Below the pieces are notes generated by a model, which was not told the DNA's origin, searched no databases, and saw nothing but the letters and a program-made list of their open reading frames with translations. A stretch of DNA of 63,015 bases from Acetobacter conturbans (GTDB taxonomy: Bacteria; Pseudomonadota; Alphaproteobacteria; Acetobacterales; Acetobacteraceae): contig NZ_WOSY01000014.1 in assembly GCF_011516755.1 (NCBI RefSeq), forward strand, positions 1 to 63,015, given 5' to 3'. The translations under genes were made by a program, and so were the position numbers. Positions 18,541-28,003 of this stretch are shown here, one piece after another (within the stretch, counting starts at the first letter, position 1; each line of letters begins with the position of its first letter).

Positions 18541-19632
18541 ATGAAGATCGCATATGTCATCAACTCGGTCGAAGGAGGAGGAGCCGCACTGCCGGTTCCC
18601 GCCGTGACACAGGTGATGCGCGACCGGGGCCACCATGTGGAGATCTTCGCTCTTTCCCGCAGGGATGGCCGCGCCATTGCCCCGATGGAACAGGCTGGAT
18701 TGCGGGTGCATGTGCGTGAAGGGGGAAAGCACGATCATCTGACCGCCTTGCGCTGGCTCGATGGCGCCACGCGCGCCTTCGCTCCCGATGTCATATGGAC
18801 CTCGCTCACCCGTGCAACGCTAATGGGGCAGATCATCGGCCTGCGCCGACACTGTCCCGTGATTAGCTGGCAGCACTCGGCACGACTGAAACCGATGAAC
18901 GCCCGCCTCATGCGCCTTATGCGCCATCGCACCAGCCTGTGGATCGCTGATTCATGCTGCGTCGAAGAACAGACACGGGAAACGCTGGGCATCCCGCCGG
19001 AACAGCTCACCCGCTGGCCAATTTTCCGCGCCTCCCCCGATTTCCCCATGGCAAAGCCGTGGGAAGTGGAACAGCCCATACGGATCGGCACACTGGGACG
19101 CCTGCACCCGGTCAAAGGGTACGACATTCTGTGTGCGGCTCTTGCTCTGCTGTGCCAGTCTCCCGGCTTTCCCCCTTTCGAGTTGCTGATCGCGGGGGCC
19201 GGTGAGGAGCAGGCCAGACTGGAAACCCTCATAGCACGCGACAACCTGCCGGTACGCCTCGTGGGCTATGTCAGCGATACCCGCACGTTCCTCACCAGCC
19301 TCAACGCTTATGTGCAGCCCTCTCTATGGGAAGGACTGTGCCTTGCCGCGCATGAAGCCATGCTCGCCGGGCTGCCCGTCATTGCCTCAGAGGCGGGGGA
19401 ACTGCCGTTTACCATCACTCCCGACACAGGATGGATCGTGCCTCCCCGCGATCCGCAGGCACTTGCTGCCGCACTTGCGGACCTGCTTGCAGCCCCGGAA
19501 CGTCTTGTGTTCATGGGGCGGCAGGCGCGGCGGCGGGTTCTGGACCGTTTCGGTGCCGCGCAGTTTGACGAAACCGGCGGGGCTATTGTTGCGCGGGTAG
19601 AGCAGATCGTCGAGCGCCACCGCCGCTCCTGA
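18541..19632 (+). CDS. glycosyltransferase family 4
   Basis: A 363-residue GT-B fold enzyme. The N-terminus MKIAYVINSVEGGGAALPV is the usual acceptor-side start, and the C-terminal domain shows IRIGTLGRLHPVKGYD (about residue 180) and the donor-site region SLWEGLCLAAHEAMLAGLPV with the EX7E-type glutamates. It should transfer a nucleotide-activated sugar during surface polysaccharide synthesis. The gene ends 9 bases from the convergent CDP-glycerol transferase-like gene. Sugar and acceptor cannot be read from the sequence. Confidence 0.88.
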   Translation: MKIAYVINSVEGGGAALPVPAVTQVMRDRGHHVEIFALSRRDGRAIAPMEQAGLRVHVREGGKHDHLTALRWLDGATRAFAPDVIWTSLTRATLMGQIIGLRRHCPVISWQHSARLKPMNARLMRLMRHRTSLWIADSCCVEEQTRETLGIPPEQLTRWPIFRASPDFPMAKPWEVEQPIRIGTLGRLHPVKGYDILCAALALLCQSPGFPPFELLIAGAGEEQARLETLIARDNLPVRLVGYVSDTRTFLTSLNAYVQPSLWEGLCLAAHEAMLAGLPVIASEAGELPFTITPDTGWIVPPRDPQALAAALADLLAAPERLVFMGRQARRRVLDRFGAAQFDETGGAIVARVEQIVERHRRS

Positions 19633-19641
19633 CGGAGGAAT

Positions 19642-20775
19642 TCAGGCACTGCGCCTGAGAAAATTCACCATTGCGTCTGCGGCAGCCGGGGCCGTGGGCT
19701 CATCGTCCGAGAGTTCAAACGTCTCCGTGAAATAGGCTTTCTGCCGCGGCACGAAGCTCTCATGCCGTTCGAAGGCCTGCTCCAAAGCATCGGCAAGCCG
19801 GGCGGGATCATCAATGACGTCCCCAAGGTGCCAGAAGCCGTAATTGCAGTCGTTTTCCCACTGGGCGTCATGGGCATTGAGAAATACGCACGGACGGGGA
19901 CGGATCAGGAATTCAGCCACCTGACTGCTGACGTCCCCCAGATAGAGATCGGCAGCCATCGTGTAAGTCATATCGACACTGCGAGAACTGCCCGGATCAA
20001 TGATGATGTGAGGATGCCCAAAAAAACGCCTGACCAGCGCCTCGCCCGTGCCCTTGTGACGATCAAAGAGACGGAGGTGCGGCGCGAAAATCAGATTATA
20101 GCGATCCTGCCGAGCAAAATACTCAAGAATACGTTCCCCGAAAGCGGGCCATGATGACAATCGTGAAGAGAAATGTGGATTGTAGAGGACAACCGGGCGT
20201 GAGTCGGCAAAGAGTGGACGCGCGCTGCGGTGCATGCGCCTGACGATATCGAACTTCGCATAAGTGCCCAGGTGATAATGTCCCGGTGTAATTGCACCCT
20301 GACGGAGCAGACGTTCCTCGACCTTTCTCCCTGACAGGGTAATAAAGTCGAACAGACGCGTATCTTTGGCAAAACCGACTGCCCGGTCGCCTGCTCCGTG
20401 GCGGGTCCATATAAAGCGCGGCGTTCTGACGCCCATACGCTTCAGATACAGGGATGTGCGTTCAGGCACGACGATGCTCTGAAAGTTCGAAAAATACGAA
20501 CGATTCAGGAAAAGCGCTGCAATTTTCTCCAGCGGTCCCGGACCGCTGGTTTCGATCCTCCGCCGCAGGAATGCGGGCATCTGCAACAGTTCGTAGGTAA
20601 CGGAGGCGGCCGGATAGAAGCTGGCGAGAGAACGGACATAATCGAGATGTTTTTCCGTCATGCAGGCCAGATGCACATCGACATCCCGATTACGGGTTGC
20701 CATTTCAAGGGCTATGGGAAGCGAATGAAGAGTCTGATGGGCCTGAGCGATGAACGGAAACGTGACCTTCAGCAT
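19642..20775 (-). CDS. CDP-glycerol:glycerophosphotransferase-like protein
   Basis: A 377-residue GT-B-like protein. The segment FIWTRHGAGDRAVGF (near residue 124) corresponds to the WHG motif of TagB/TagF-type transferases, and ADLYLGDVSSQVAEFL near residue 280 corresponds to their ADxxxxDxSS donor-site motif. Such proteins move glycerol-phosphate or related polyol-phosphate units onto glycans or lipid carriers. It is transcribed against both neighbours in the cluster. A Gram-negative member suggests phosphoglycerol decoration of a surface glycan, but the donor is inferred. Confidence 0.72.
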   Translation of the reverse strand: MLKVTFPFIAQAHQTLHSLPIALEMATRNRDVDVHLACMTEKHLDYVRSLASFYPAASVTYELLQMPAFLRRRIETSGPGPLEKIAALFLNRSYFSNFQSIVVPERTSLYLKRMGVRTPRFIWTRHGAGDRAVGFAKDTRLFDFITLSGRKVEERLLRQGAITPGHYHLGTYAKFDIVRRMHRSARPLFADSRPVVLYNPHFSSRLSSWPAFGERILEYFARQDRYNLIFAPHLRLFDRHKGTGEALVRRFFGHPHIIIDPGSSRSVDMTYTMAADLYLGDVSSQVAEFLIRPRPCVFLNAHDAQWENDCNYGFWHLGDVIDDPARLADALEQAFERHESFVPRQKAYFTETFELSDDEPTAPAAADAMVNFLRRSA

Positions 20776-21185
20776 ATAATACTGATTCCAGTGGTTGCCG
20801 TATGAAGCACAACATTGTGCCGTAATAAATTTTCAAAGCAACTTTATTTTTATGTCAGTTTTTTGAATTTTCCAGATGCCAGCGTGGCGTAACATGTAGT
20901 GGATGTGAAGTTTTCCTTACATATGTTTGCCCTCCATAGGCTTATGATTTCGATATCGCTATGCATGCGCAGATGGCTCATGGTTGAGCGAATTCGACAG
21001 CCACGCAGGCCGCAACCAAACGGCTGGAAGAAACTTAATAGACCCGGTCGCGTCTCTGTAAGAGCTACAGCCATGCTCCCTTCACGAAGCGCGGTCCACA
21101 TTGGAATCCATACAGCGCGATGCGTTGTTTCCGGAGCTGCTGGTTGGCTTCGCCAGATGGAAACTGGTCAGGAGATGTGACGCTG
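20776..21185. other. divergent intergenic region
   Basis: About 410 bases between the starts of two divergent genes. The part near 20815-20870 is AT-rich and probably carries the promoter for the minus-strand gene. Short frames here lack recognisable domains. No strong palindrome or RNA structure was recognised. Confidence 0.45.
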
Positions 21186-22175
21186 ATGACGAACTCTCTC
21201 TTGCATAGCCAGCGCTTTGCTCATCTTTCAGATGTACACCTGCCTCCTGAGTTTCACATCCCTCCGCATGCAATGTTGGGAAAGCGGGGGCTGAGCGTCA
21301 TGTCATGGCGTCGCCGCCGCGCCCGTTTCTACCGCCGGGAAACCGCTGACGCGGTTGTGACCGATCTCGCCGGTTTCGCACCGGACATCATTGCCGACAC
21401 CGGAGACCTGACAAATTTCGGTCTTCCAAAGGAATTCGCAAACGGTGCCGCCTGGTTGCAAAAGATGCCAGCCCCCACTGTTGTGGTGCCGGGCAATCAC
21501 GATGCGATGAGTTGGGGCGCGCGGTCGCAGGCGCTCGCCGCGTGGTCCCGATGGTCAGCGCCGCATATCAATGATTTTCCGTTTGTCAGACAGGTGGGGC
21601 ATCTCGCCATCATCGGTGTATGCAGCGCGATCGCCAGCCCCCCTTTCATGGCGTGCGGCAGGGTGGGGACCGGACAGCTTGAGAGATTGCAGCGCGTACT
21701 CGAAGCCACACGGGATTCGTGCCGCATCGTGCTGATCCATCATCCCGTCATTCCGGGCATGGTGGCCTGGAGAAAATCCCTTCTGGGCTGGCGACGTGTC
21801 GCCGAGGTGCTGCAAAGCGCCGGTGCTGAACTGGTGCTGCACGGGCACGCCCATTGCGCAGCGACACATACCGTTCCGGGGACGACCATTCCGCTCATCG
21901 GTTCTCCTTCCGCCTCCCTGCGCTCGGAAAAGGAAGAATCCGAGGCCGGGTGGAATGCTTTCACGATTGCAAATGAAAGAGATTACTGGCGGATCGAACT
22001 CACCCGCCGACGCATCACCGCCGAAGGTACATTTCAGGATGCCGGCTGTATCTGCTGGCTACGCCCGAAACCCGTCGTCCCTGACAACATTCCGGCCCGG
22101 CTCCCCCGTCATGACGGGTTGCGCCTCGGACTGCGTGCCGGCAACTCCAGAATGGAAGCCGTGACCAATGCCTGA
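21186..22175 (+). CDS. calcineurin-like metallophosphoesterase
   Basis: A protein of about 329 residues. The ordered metal-binding motifs are present: FAHLSDVHLP, DIIADTGDLTNFG, VVPGNHD, LIHHPV and LHGHAH. All five blocks appear complete, so it should be an active dinuclear-metal phosphoesterase. The ATG at 21186 was chosen because AGGAG lies about 11 bases upstream and the first beta strand follows soon after. Its end overlaps the next gene by 8 bases, indicating co-transcription. Within a glycan cluster it may remove a phosphate or act on a lipid-linked precursor; the substrate is unknown. Confidence 0.88.
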   Translation: MTNSLLHSQRFAHLSDVHLPPEFHIPPHAMLGKRGLSVMSWRRRRARFYRRETADAVVTDLAGFAPDIIADTGDLTNFGLPKEFANGAAWLQKMPAPTVVVPGNHDAMSWGARSQALAAWSRWSAPHINDFPFVRQVGHLAIIGVCSAIASPPFMACGRVGTGQLERLQRVLEATRDSCRIVLIHHPVIPGMVAWRKSLLGWRRVAEVLQSAGAELVLHGHAHCAATHTVPGTTIPLIGSPSASLRSEKEESEAGWNAFTIANERDYWRIELTRRRITAEGTFQDAGCICWLRPKPVVPDNIPARLPRHDGLRLGLRAGNSRMEAVTNA

Positions 22176-23103
22176 GCCCCTGTCCATTCCGCCTGTCGCC
22201 CATTTCATCACACTGGGCCAGACAATTTCATGGTCGCATGCGTTTGCGATTGCCTCCGCCACGCGGGTGGGCATGACAAACGTCTTCCTTCATCATGCCA
22301 GTCCGCTTCCCGAAACACCCCAGATTGCGTTCCTGCGCTCTCTGGCGTCGGTGACACTCCGGGCGCTGGATGTAGAAAAATATCTGAGGCAGGTGGGGGC
22401 TGAACTCGACATTGCCTCCCTCCCCCACCTCTACCGGCTTTCCGCAGACCGGACTGTCCGGGAATGCATCGTTCACGCAGCCCTCATCTACCAGCTTGGG
22501 GGAATCTATCTTGCGCCGGAAACCCTGATGGTCGGGCCACTGCCTGAGGGGATGACCCGGCAGGTCTTTTTCGGATCGCGTTTCATATTCCCACGCCGCA
22601 ACGCATTCGCCTTTCCCGAAAGAGTCCTGACCGGACTGACCCGGCGTCTGCGCCACCAGCGCGTCGCGCATGGCAAGAGACCGGTGCCTCCATTCGCAGC
22701 CATCAGTTCCGTTTTCGGCGCAGTGCCTAAAGCCCCTTTTCTGGCCTTGTGGCTGCGCTCCCTGATCTCGGAGCGCGCTGGCACCGTCAGTGATGCCGAT
22801 ACCCTCCTGCGCAGACTTCTGGATGCGTGCACCGACCCGGAAGTCGTCGTGGAACCTCCTGAAATGATGTGCACATTTTCCTCGGGATCGGCAGGACGTC
22901 TGTTCAGCCATGCCTCCGCGAGCCGGATTCCCGCCATGATTCCGCCCTCGGCCCGCGTCATCCACTGGCAGTCCTGCCCGCGCACCCGCCAGCGCGAGGC
23001 CGAGATCTGCCCAGATCATGTGATGGAAAATGCCTATCAGCAGCTCTATAGTTCGCTCATATGGCACCATGTCCCGGCGGTGAAAAATATTGTCTATCTA
23101 TAG
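22168..23103 (+). CDS. GT32-like glycosyltransferase lacking a canonical DXD
   Basis: A 311-residue protein. The segment VREC, then ALIYQLGGIYLAPETL (near residue 110-125) has the position and form of the GGxYxDxD donor-site motif of GT32 (Och1/capsular) transferases, but the aspartates are replaced (APET). The rest has no strongly recognisable motif. It overlaps the phosphoesterase gene by 8 bases. Candidate roles are a divergent transferase or a protein that has lost catalysis. Family assignment is moderate. Confidence 0.5.
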   Translation: MPEPLSIPPVAHFITLGQTISWSHAFAIASATRVGMTNVFLHHASPLPETPQIAFLRSLASVTLRALDVEKYLRQVGAELDIASLPHLYRLSADRTVRECIVHAALIYQLGGIYLAPETLMVGPLPEGMTRQVFFGSRFIFPRRNAFAFPERVLTGLTRRLRHQRVAHGKRPVPPFAAISSVFGAVPKAPFLALWLRSLISERAGTVSDADTLLRRLLDACTDPEVVVEPPEMMCTFSSGSAGRLFSHASASRIPAMIPPSARVIHWQSCPRTRQREAEICPDHVMENAYQQLYSSLIWHHVPAVKNIVYL

Positions 23104-23172
23104 TCCAGAGACAGGCCGTGCGCCGATCCCTGATTCTTTCGGCAAAGATGACAGAACGAGGCGCATCTGTTC

Positions 23173-24183
23173 GTGAATCTTGCCGTTCAGGAAGAGTGGA
23201 AAGAGAGAACACACCCTTCTGGTATCCTTATCGTCGATACGGGTCGCAAGGGAGAAATGCGTCAGTGTGAAGCACTGGCGCAGGCATGCGGTCTTCACTG
23301 GAACCTGACGATTGGGGATACGCTGCCGGAGGTCGAACCGGCCCTGATCCTTTCCTTTGGTCGCGGGCTGGCACAGGCCATTCAACTGAAGAAAATCTTT
23401 GGTGACCGCCCTGCCCTCGTGCAGCTTGGCCGCCCGCGGCTCGTGCCGCCTTCGCAACTGGATCTGATCATTCTGATGCCGCAGGATGATTTTCCCTCCG
23501 AACCGAACGTCATGCAGCTTCAGATGCCCCTTAACGGGGCTGATGCAGCGCATACTGTCGTGAAGCCTCTTTCGGGAGCGGAACACGGTACGGTCTCGGT
23601 TCTTCTTGGGGGCCCCACCCGACATTTCAGTTTCACCCCGCATGACCTCACGGATTTGCTGAACCGGGCGGAACGACTTGCGGGCGGCACCGGGCAAAGC
23701 CTGCATGTGGTTCCCGGCCCCCGAACGCCTGATACCCTCGTGGACCTTCTTGAAAAACGCTATATTTTTTCACCACAGGTCATTAATCGTGACCCGTTGC
23801 ACAAGATCCTGCAAAAGAAAGGACGGCTTGTCGTGACAGCCGACAGCGCCTCTCTTGTCGCGGATGCGTGGCGGAGTGGAAACCCCACATGGATCTATCC
23901 ACTGCCTCCCAAATATCCACCCATTCAGCGCCTGAAAATAATGGCAGACCGGCTGTCACCAGAAATCCGCCACACACTGATCCGTCGGGGATGGCTGGCA
24001 GGCGGGACGGACTTCCTGCGATGGTACAGAATGCTTGCGCAGAAAGGTCTCATAAGGCCTCTTACAGAACAGGGATTGCAGAACCCTCACTGGCACATGC
24101 GGCATGATGCACGAGACAAGGAACTTCTGGACTGCCGTGACAGGACGATGGCCGTTTTTGCGAGGCGCGAAGGGCGAACCTGA
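23173..24183 (+). CDS. ELM1/GtrOC1-family putative glycosyltransferase
   Basis: A 336-residue protein of the mitochondrial-fission ELM1-like family, which has a GT-B-like fold. Characteristic segments are GRKGEMRQCEALAQACG, PALILSFGRGLAQAIQLK, LLGGPTRHFSF and VTADSASLVADAWRSGNP. It starts with GTG at 23173, with weak upstream support. In proteobacteria such genes often lie in lipopolysaccharide or envelope glycan loci, as here. Enzymatic activity has not been read from any catalytic residue. Confidence 0.75.
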   Translation: MNLAVQEEWKERTHPSGILIVDTGRKGEMRQCEALAQACGLHWNLTIGDTLPEVEPALILSFGRGLAQAIQLKKIFGDRPALVQLGRPRLVPPSQLDLIILMPQDDFPSEPNVMQLQMPLNGADAAHTVVKPLSGAEHGTVSVLLGGPTRHFSFTPHDLTDLLNRAERLAGGTGQSLHVVPGPRTPDTLVDLLEKRYIFSPQVINRDPLHKILQKKGRLVVTADSASLVADAWRSGNPTWIYPLPPKYPPIQRLKIMADRLSPEIRHTLIRRGWLAGGTDFLRWYRMLAQKGLIRPLTEQGLQNPHWHMRHDARDKELLDCRDRTMAVFARREGRT

Positions 24184-24295
24184 AAGGCATGGATCTTTGC
24201 CCCCTAAGTTGCACCACACGTTTCGTGCAAAAATAACCGCACACTGACGCGAATCATATTGGCCGGTTCATTGATTGAGGTCACGAGAGCACCTG

Positions 24296-25279
24296 ATGTC
24301 CTTCATGCTGGAAAATCCCACCTGCGTCGTAACCGTCACCTATGGGGAACGTGTCTATCTGCTTGCCGAAGTGGTGAAAGCAGCCCTTCGTTGTGGTGCG
24401 TGCCGGGCAGTCGTTGTTGATAATGGCACACCAGCCACATCGAAGACGGCGCTGGCGGCCCTCCGGCGTGAACTGGGCGCGGATGTTCTGCACATTGTGA
24501 CCCTTGCGGACAACGAAGGCTCCGCAGGCGGATTTCATGCCGGCCTAGCCTACGCCGCCGGGCTTCGCGATATGCGCTTTCTCTGGGTTCTGGATGACGA
24601 CACGGTTCCCGAAGCCAGCGCTCTCACAATTCTGCTCGACAAATGGCGTCAACTTGGCGCGGACGAAAGCAACGCCATGATGAGCATGCGCGTGGATAAA
24701 AACCAGTATCGCAAGGTGCTGGCACGAAAGACCCTGCACTGGGTCGAACCCAATGCCTTCTTCGATTTCAATCTGGCTCATCTCTGGAACGGCGGAAAAC
24801 GACGTGCCCGGGTTGAACAGGGCTGCATTCAACTGGGGGTGGCAGCCTATGGCGGCCTGTGGTTCGCACGGTCATGGCTCGACCGCATTGCGCTGCCCCC
24901 CCGTCATTATCACCTGTATTTCGATGATTATGCCTTTTCGGCGCAGATTCCAGCTTCTGGTGGCCATATCTGGCTTTCTCCGAAGAGTCAGCTTCATGAT
25001 ATCGACCTCTCCTGGCGATCGAACAAGGACGTCATTCATCCCTGGCTTGACCCCGCCACAGAGGAACGCCGGGTTTTCTGTTCAATCCGCAACAGGATCT
25101 GGCTGGAAAAGCCCCTATCACGGTCCCGGCTCCTCTATGGAACCAACATGGTGCTTTATTTTCTGGTGAAGGTTATTCTGCCGAACCTGCTGGCCATGTT
25201 GCTCCGCCTCCACTCAGCGCCTGCTTTTGTCCGCCGGTTACGACTGATCAGCCGCGCCATCCGCGCCGGTCTGTCCTGA
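24296..25279 (+). CDS. glycosyltransferase family 2 (rhamnosyl/galactofuranosyl-transferase-like)
   Basis: A protein of about 327 residues with a GT-A fold. Its N-terminus CVVTVTYGERVYLLAEVV is the nucleotide-binding strand, and FLWVLDDDTVPEASAL near residue 95 is the metal-binding DXD-type motif. A hydrophobic C-terminal segment (MVLYFLVKVILPNLLAMLL) probably associates with the membrane. The ATG at 24296 is preferred over an upstream TTG in the same frame; a second ATG 9 bases later is possible. Its 3' end overlaps the convergent flippase gene by 42 bases. The sugar is unknown. Confidence 0.85.
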   Translation: MSFMLENPTCVVTVTYGERVYLLAEVVKAALRCGACRAVVVDNGTPATSKTALAALRRELGADVLHIVTLADNEGSAGGFHAGLAYAAGLRDMRFLWVLDDDTVPEASALTILLDKWRQLGADESNAMMSMRVDKNQYRKVLARKTLHWVEPNAFFDFNLAHLWNGGKRRARVEQGCIQLGVAAYGGLWFARSWLDRIALPPRHYHLYFDDYAFSAQIPASGGHIWLSPKSQLHDIDLSWRSNKDVIHPWLDPATEERRVFCSIRNRIWLEKPLSRSRLLYGTNMVLYFLVKVILPNLLAMLLRLHSAPAFVRRLRLISRAIRAGLS

Positions 25280-26596
25280 AGGATCCACGCCCTTCTGAGC
25301 ACGGATATTGCGGGCGAAGAGGAGCGTACCGACAAGGCAGGCGAGAAAGATTGACACACTGGCCCCTGCCGTAGCGATGCACGCGCCCGTCAGGTGAAAG
25401 TGCAGCGTGAGCAGATAGAGCGCCGGAAAATAAAGAAGTGTCACAAGGATCCGCGCCTTCACCAGAAGCCGGAGGTGACCAACCACGATCAGCAATGGCT
25501 CCAGCGGCACGATAAGGAGGCTGAAGATCGCCGCCAGCAGCATGACCGTGATGTAGAACGACGTGTGGGGAACATGCACGTCCAGCAGATAACGGAAAAT
25601 TCTGGAGCCGACCGTGCCGGTCAGAAGAAGAAGCACGGAGGATATGGCGATAAGAATCGCGAAGATGCGCAGTGTGACTTTTTTCAAGCCAGCCCAGTCC
25701 TGACGATCCCGCATCTTCACCAGTTCGGGATAAAGGACCGGTGAAATCAGCTGCGCGGGTGTCACAATCCCCGACGCAATCTGGCGACAGACGCGGAACA
25801 CTGCGGCTTCGGCAGACCCCAGCCCTTTCCCCACAAGAAGAGTCGCCAGATGGGTCGAGACGCCAGCCAGTGTCTGGTTGGCGCTGACGTCTCTGGTGAA
25901 GGACCACATCCCTGCTTCAAACCATCGCCAGTCGCGGAAAGCGCGGAAGTAACTGAAATCACAACGGCTTTTGAGAATGGAGAGGGCAAAGCCGGTATAG
26001 AGCGCGTAATCGAACAGGATGGCGATGGCCCAGATGATCAGGAACCAGCCGAGGGAAAGGTGGAGGGCATAGGCGATCAGGACGCCGATCATCTTGGCGA
26101 GCGCGGTGAAACCGTCCGTGATGGGCACGAGATGAAACCGTCCGGCCATGCGGAGAATACCGTGGCACCAGCCCGTGTACATGAACGGGGCAATACACGC
26201 ATAAAGATCGGCCAGCATGCGTTCATGCGCTGACCAGTGCGTGCTGGCTGCGTAGATCTGCACCGCGACAAGACTGAACACCAACGCCGCCACCGCCGAC
26301 AGAGCATCCAGCCGGATGCAAAAGGATGCGACGTTCCTCAGTTGCGTTACGTTCCGGCTGAAGAAGGCGTCACTGCCGAAACGGATCAGTGTCTGCCAGG
26401 TCTGCAACCGGGACAGGGTCGAGCCTGTCATGGCGAGAGAATGGATGAGGATAAGCAGGCCGAAATCCGCCAGCCCCAGAGCCCGCACGGCAAAAGCCAC
26501 ATGCACGAAGCTGCACAGCGCGCTGAGGATACGTCCGAGCGTCAGTACACCGACATTATGGAATATGGAGCGAAAGACGGAGCGGTTGCCGGACAT
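25238..26596 (-). CDS. polysaccharide flippase (MATE/MOP superfamily, Wzx-like)
   Basis: A 452-residue inner-membrane protein with about 12 hydrophobic segments. The start VLTLGRILSALCSFVHVAFA, ALGLADFGLL is typical of oligosaccharide flippases and O-antigen translocases. It should move lipid-linked saccharide units to the periplasm. It closes the glycan cluster on the opposite strand, and its last 42 bases overlap the GT2 gene. The C-terminal 20 residues are hydrophilic. The family is confident, the transported glycan is not known. Confidence 0.85.
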   Translation of the reverse strand: MSGNRSVFRSIFHNVGVLTLGRILSALCSFVHVAFAVRALGLADFGLLILIHSLAMTGSTLSRLQTWQTLIRFGSDAFFSRNVTQLRNVASFCIRLDALSAVAALVFSLVAVQIYAASTHWSAHERMLADLYACIAPFMYTGWCHGILRMAGRFHLVPITDGFTALAKMIGVLIAYALHLSLGWFLIIWAIAILFDYALYTGFALSILKSRCDFSYFRAFRDWRWFEAGMWSFTRDVSANQTLAGVSTHLATLLVGKGLGSAEAAVFRVCRQIASGIVTPAQLISPVLYPELVKMRDRQDWAGLKKVTLRIFAILIAISSVLLLLTGTVGSRIFRYLLDVHVPHTSFYITVMLLAAIFSLLIVPLEPLLIVVGHLRLLVKARILVTLLYFPALYLLTLHFHLTGACIATAGASVSIFLACLVGTLLFARNIRAQKGVDPSGQTGADGAADQS

Positions 26597-26931
26597 ACAG
26601 GCTTTCTGATCACCGGGTATTTCGAGTGGCGGCCATCCCTGCCGGGGGGATACAGAGTAAGGACTGCCAAGCAGGCATGGGAGGCCTTGCTGTTGCCTGA
26701 CGGGCTCCTTTTGTCAAGGAAAACGCTGAGTTATTGAGTAACCTCTGGTTGCAGTCTGTTGCGCGTTGCACTTCGGAGGAAGGCGCGGGCTCAACAGAGC
26801 TGCGACCTGCCGGCACTCACACCCTCCTCCCGGGCCATCAGGGATGGTTGCGGTTCTAGAGAACAGCTCTGGCGGTTTAAAACGCCTTTGCCCTCCGTTG
26901 GACTCTGGTCTTGAAGGAAGGATGAGGCTTC
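26597..26931. other. intergenic region upstream of IS remnant
   Basis: About 335 bases between the flippase start and the transposase remnant. It should hold the flippase promoter and the left end of the insertion element. I could not define terminal inverted repeats or a target duplication, and see no gene. Confidence 0.4.
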
Positions 26932-27683
26932 ATGGCCTCACCTCTTATTTCCGCTGAATTATGGGCGGTTATTGAACCGCACCTGCTTGCGATTCCTGTG
27001 CGCCTGAAAGGCAGGCGCCCGCGTGTTTCCGACCGCTCGACGTTGACGGGGATACTATTCGTTCTTCTGACGGGCATTCCAAGGGAGATGCTGCCGCGCG
27101 AAAAGGGATGCGGCTCGGGCGTGGATTACTGGCGGCGTCTGCGGGACTGCCAGAGGACCGGAGTGTTGGACGGTTTGCATCGTGAGTGACTGCCCCGCCT
27201 GCATCAAGGGCGGTTGACTGGACTGAAGCCGGGCCTGCATGGACAGCGCGTCCACTCAGGCCAAAAGGGGAGTGAACGATAGACCCAAACCCCACATATC
27301 GTGGAAGACCGGGCACGAAGCGTCACGGAGCGACAGGGTATTCCGCTGACTGCCCTTCTGTCCGGTGCCAATGTCCATGACAGCCGGATGTTTGAGCCCC
27401 TCCTGGATGCGCGGCCTTCCATCCGGGAGAAGAAAGGACGACCGCGCCACCGTTCCCGGAAAGCTCCACGCCGACAAGGGCCATGACTATCGACGCTGCT
27501 GGCTGGCATGCTTCCAGTCGCGGGATCAGGCACAGGATCGCCTGAAAAGGCATCGAAAGCAGCACTCATCTCGGAAAGCATCGCTGGGTCGTCGAATGCA
27601 CCTTCGCATGGATCTCACGTTTCCGGCGTCTCACCGTCCGCTACGAACGTAGAGATGACATCCATCTCGCATTTACCCTGTGA
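26932..27683 (+). pseudogene. degenerate IS5-family transposase
   Basis: The first 85 codons (MASPLISAELWAVIEPHL onward) match the N-terminus of IS5-type transposases and end at a TGA at 27187-27189. Downstream pieces in other frames match the same family: GIPLTALLSGANVHDSR and the GRPRHRSRK stretch at 27340-27465, KLHADKGHDYRR near 27465-27500, and WVVECTFAWISRFRRL, TVRYERRDDIHLAF ending with TGA at 27681-27683. At least two frameshifts and the loss of the first catalytic part make it non-functional. It marks an old insertion between the glycan cluster and the MFS gene. Confidence 0.88.
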
Positions 27684-28003
27684 TCGTATGCTCCCTCATC
27701 TGCTTCCGAGTGCTTATATAATTGGTTTGGAAAGAACTTTGAGCACAGTTCAGCACGTCCAATCCGACCAACAAATACTATACGGTGGCCTCAAACCTGC
27801 GGTAAGGCAGAAAAACCCATTAAAACTTGATATGCCCTTGGCAAAAATCCCATGCCATACCAGTGAATCACCAGCATGCAGGTCGCAATGGGACCCTCCC
27901 GTATTCACAGAGAGAAGTCATGCAACACGTTTGATGTGCATAGGAGAATACTCCAGAGAAATTCTGAATAATGAGTATTCAAACTTTCCCCGGCGAAGAC
28001 CCT
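27684..28003. other. intergenic region after IS remnant
   Basis: About 320 AT-rich bases between the transposase remnant and the convergent MFS gene. No supported gene, repeat or clear terminator was seen; the right end of the IS probably falls here. Confidence 0.4.

Noticed and set aside
22228..23070. 280-codon minus-strand frame
   Set aside because: Antisense to the GT32-like gene, whose frame is translationally coupled to the phosphoesterase; the minus frame has no recognisable domain.
24200..24225. Small hairpin CACG-TTT-CGTG after the ELM1-family gene
   Set aside because: Only a 4-base stem and no T-run; too weak to call a terminator.
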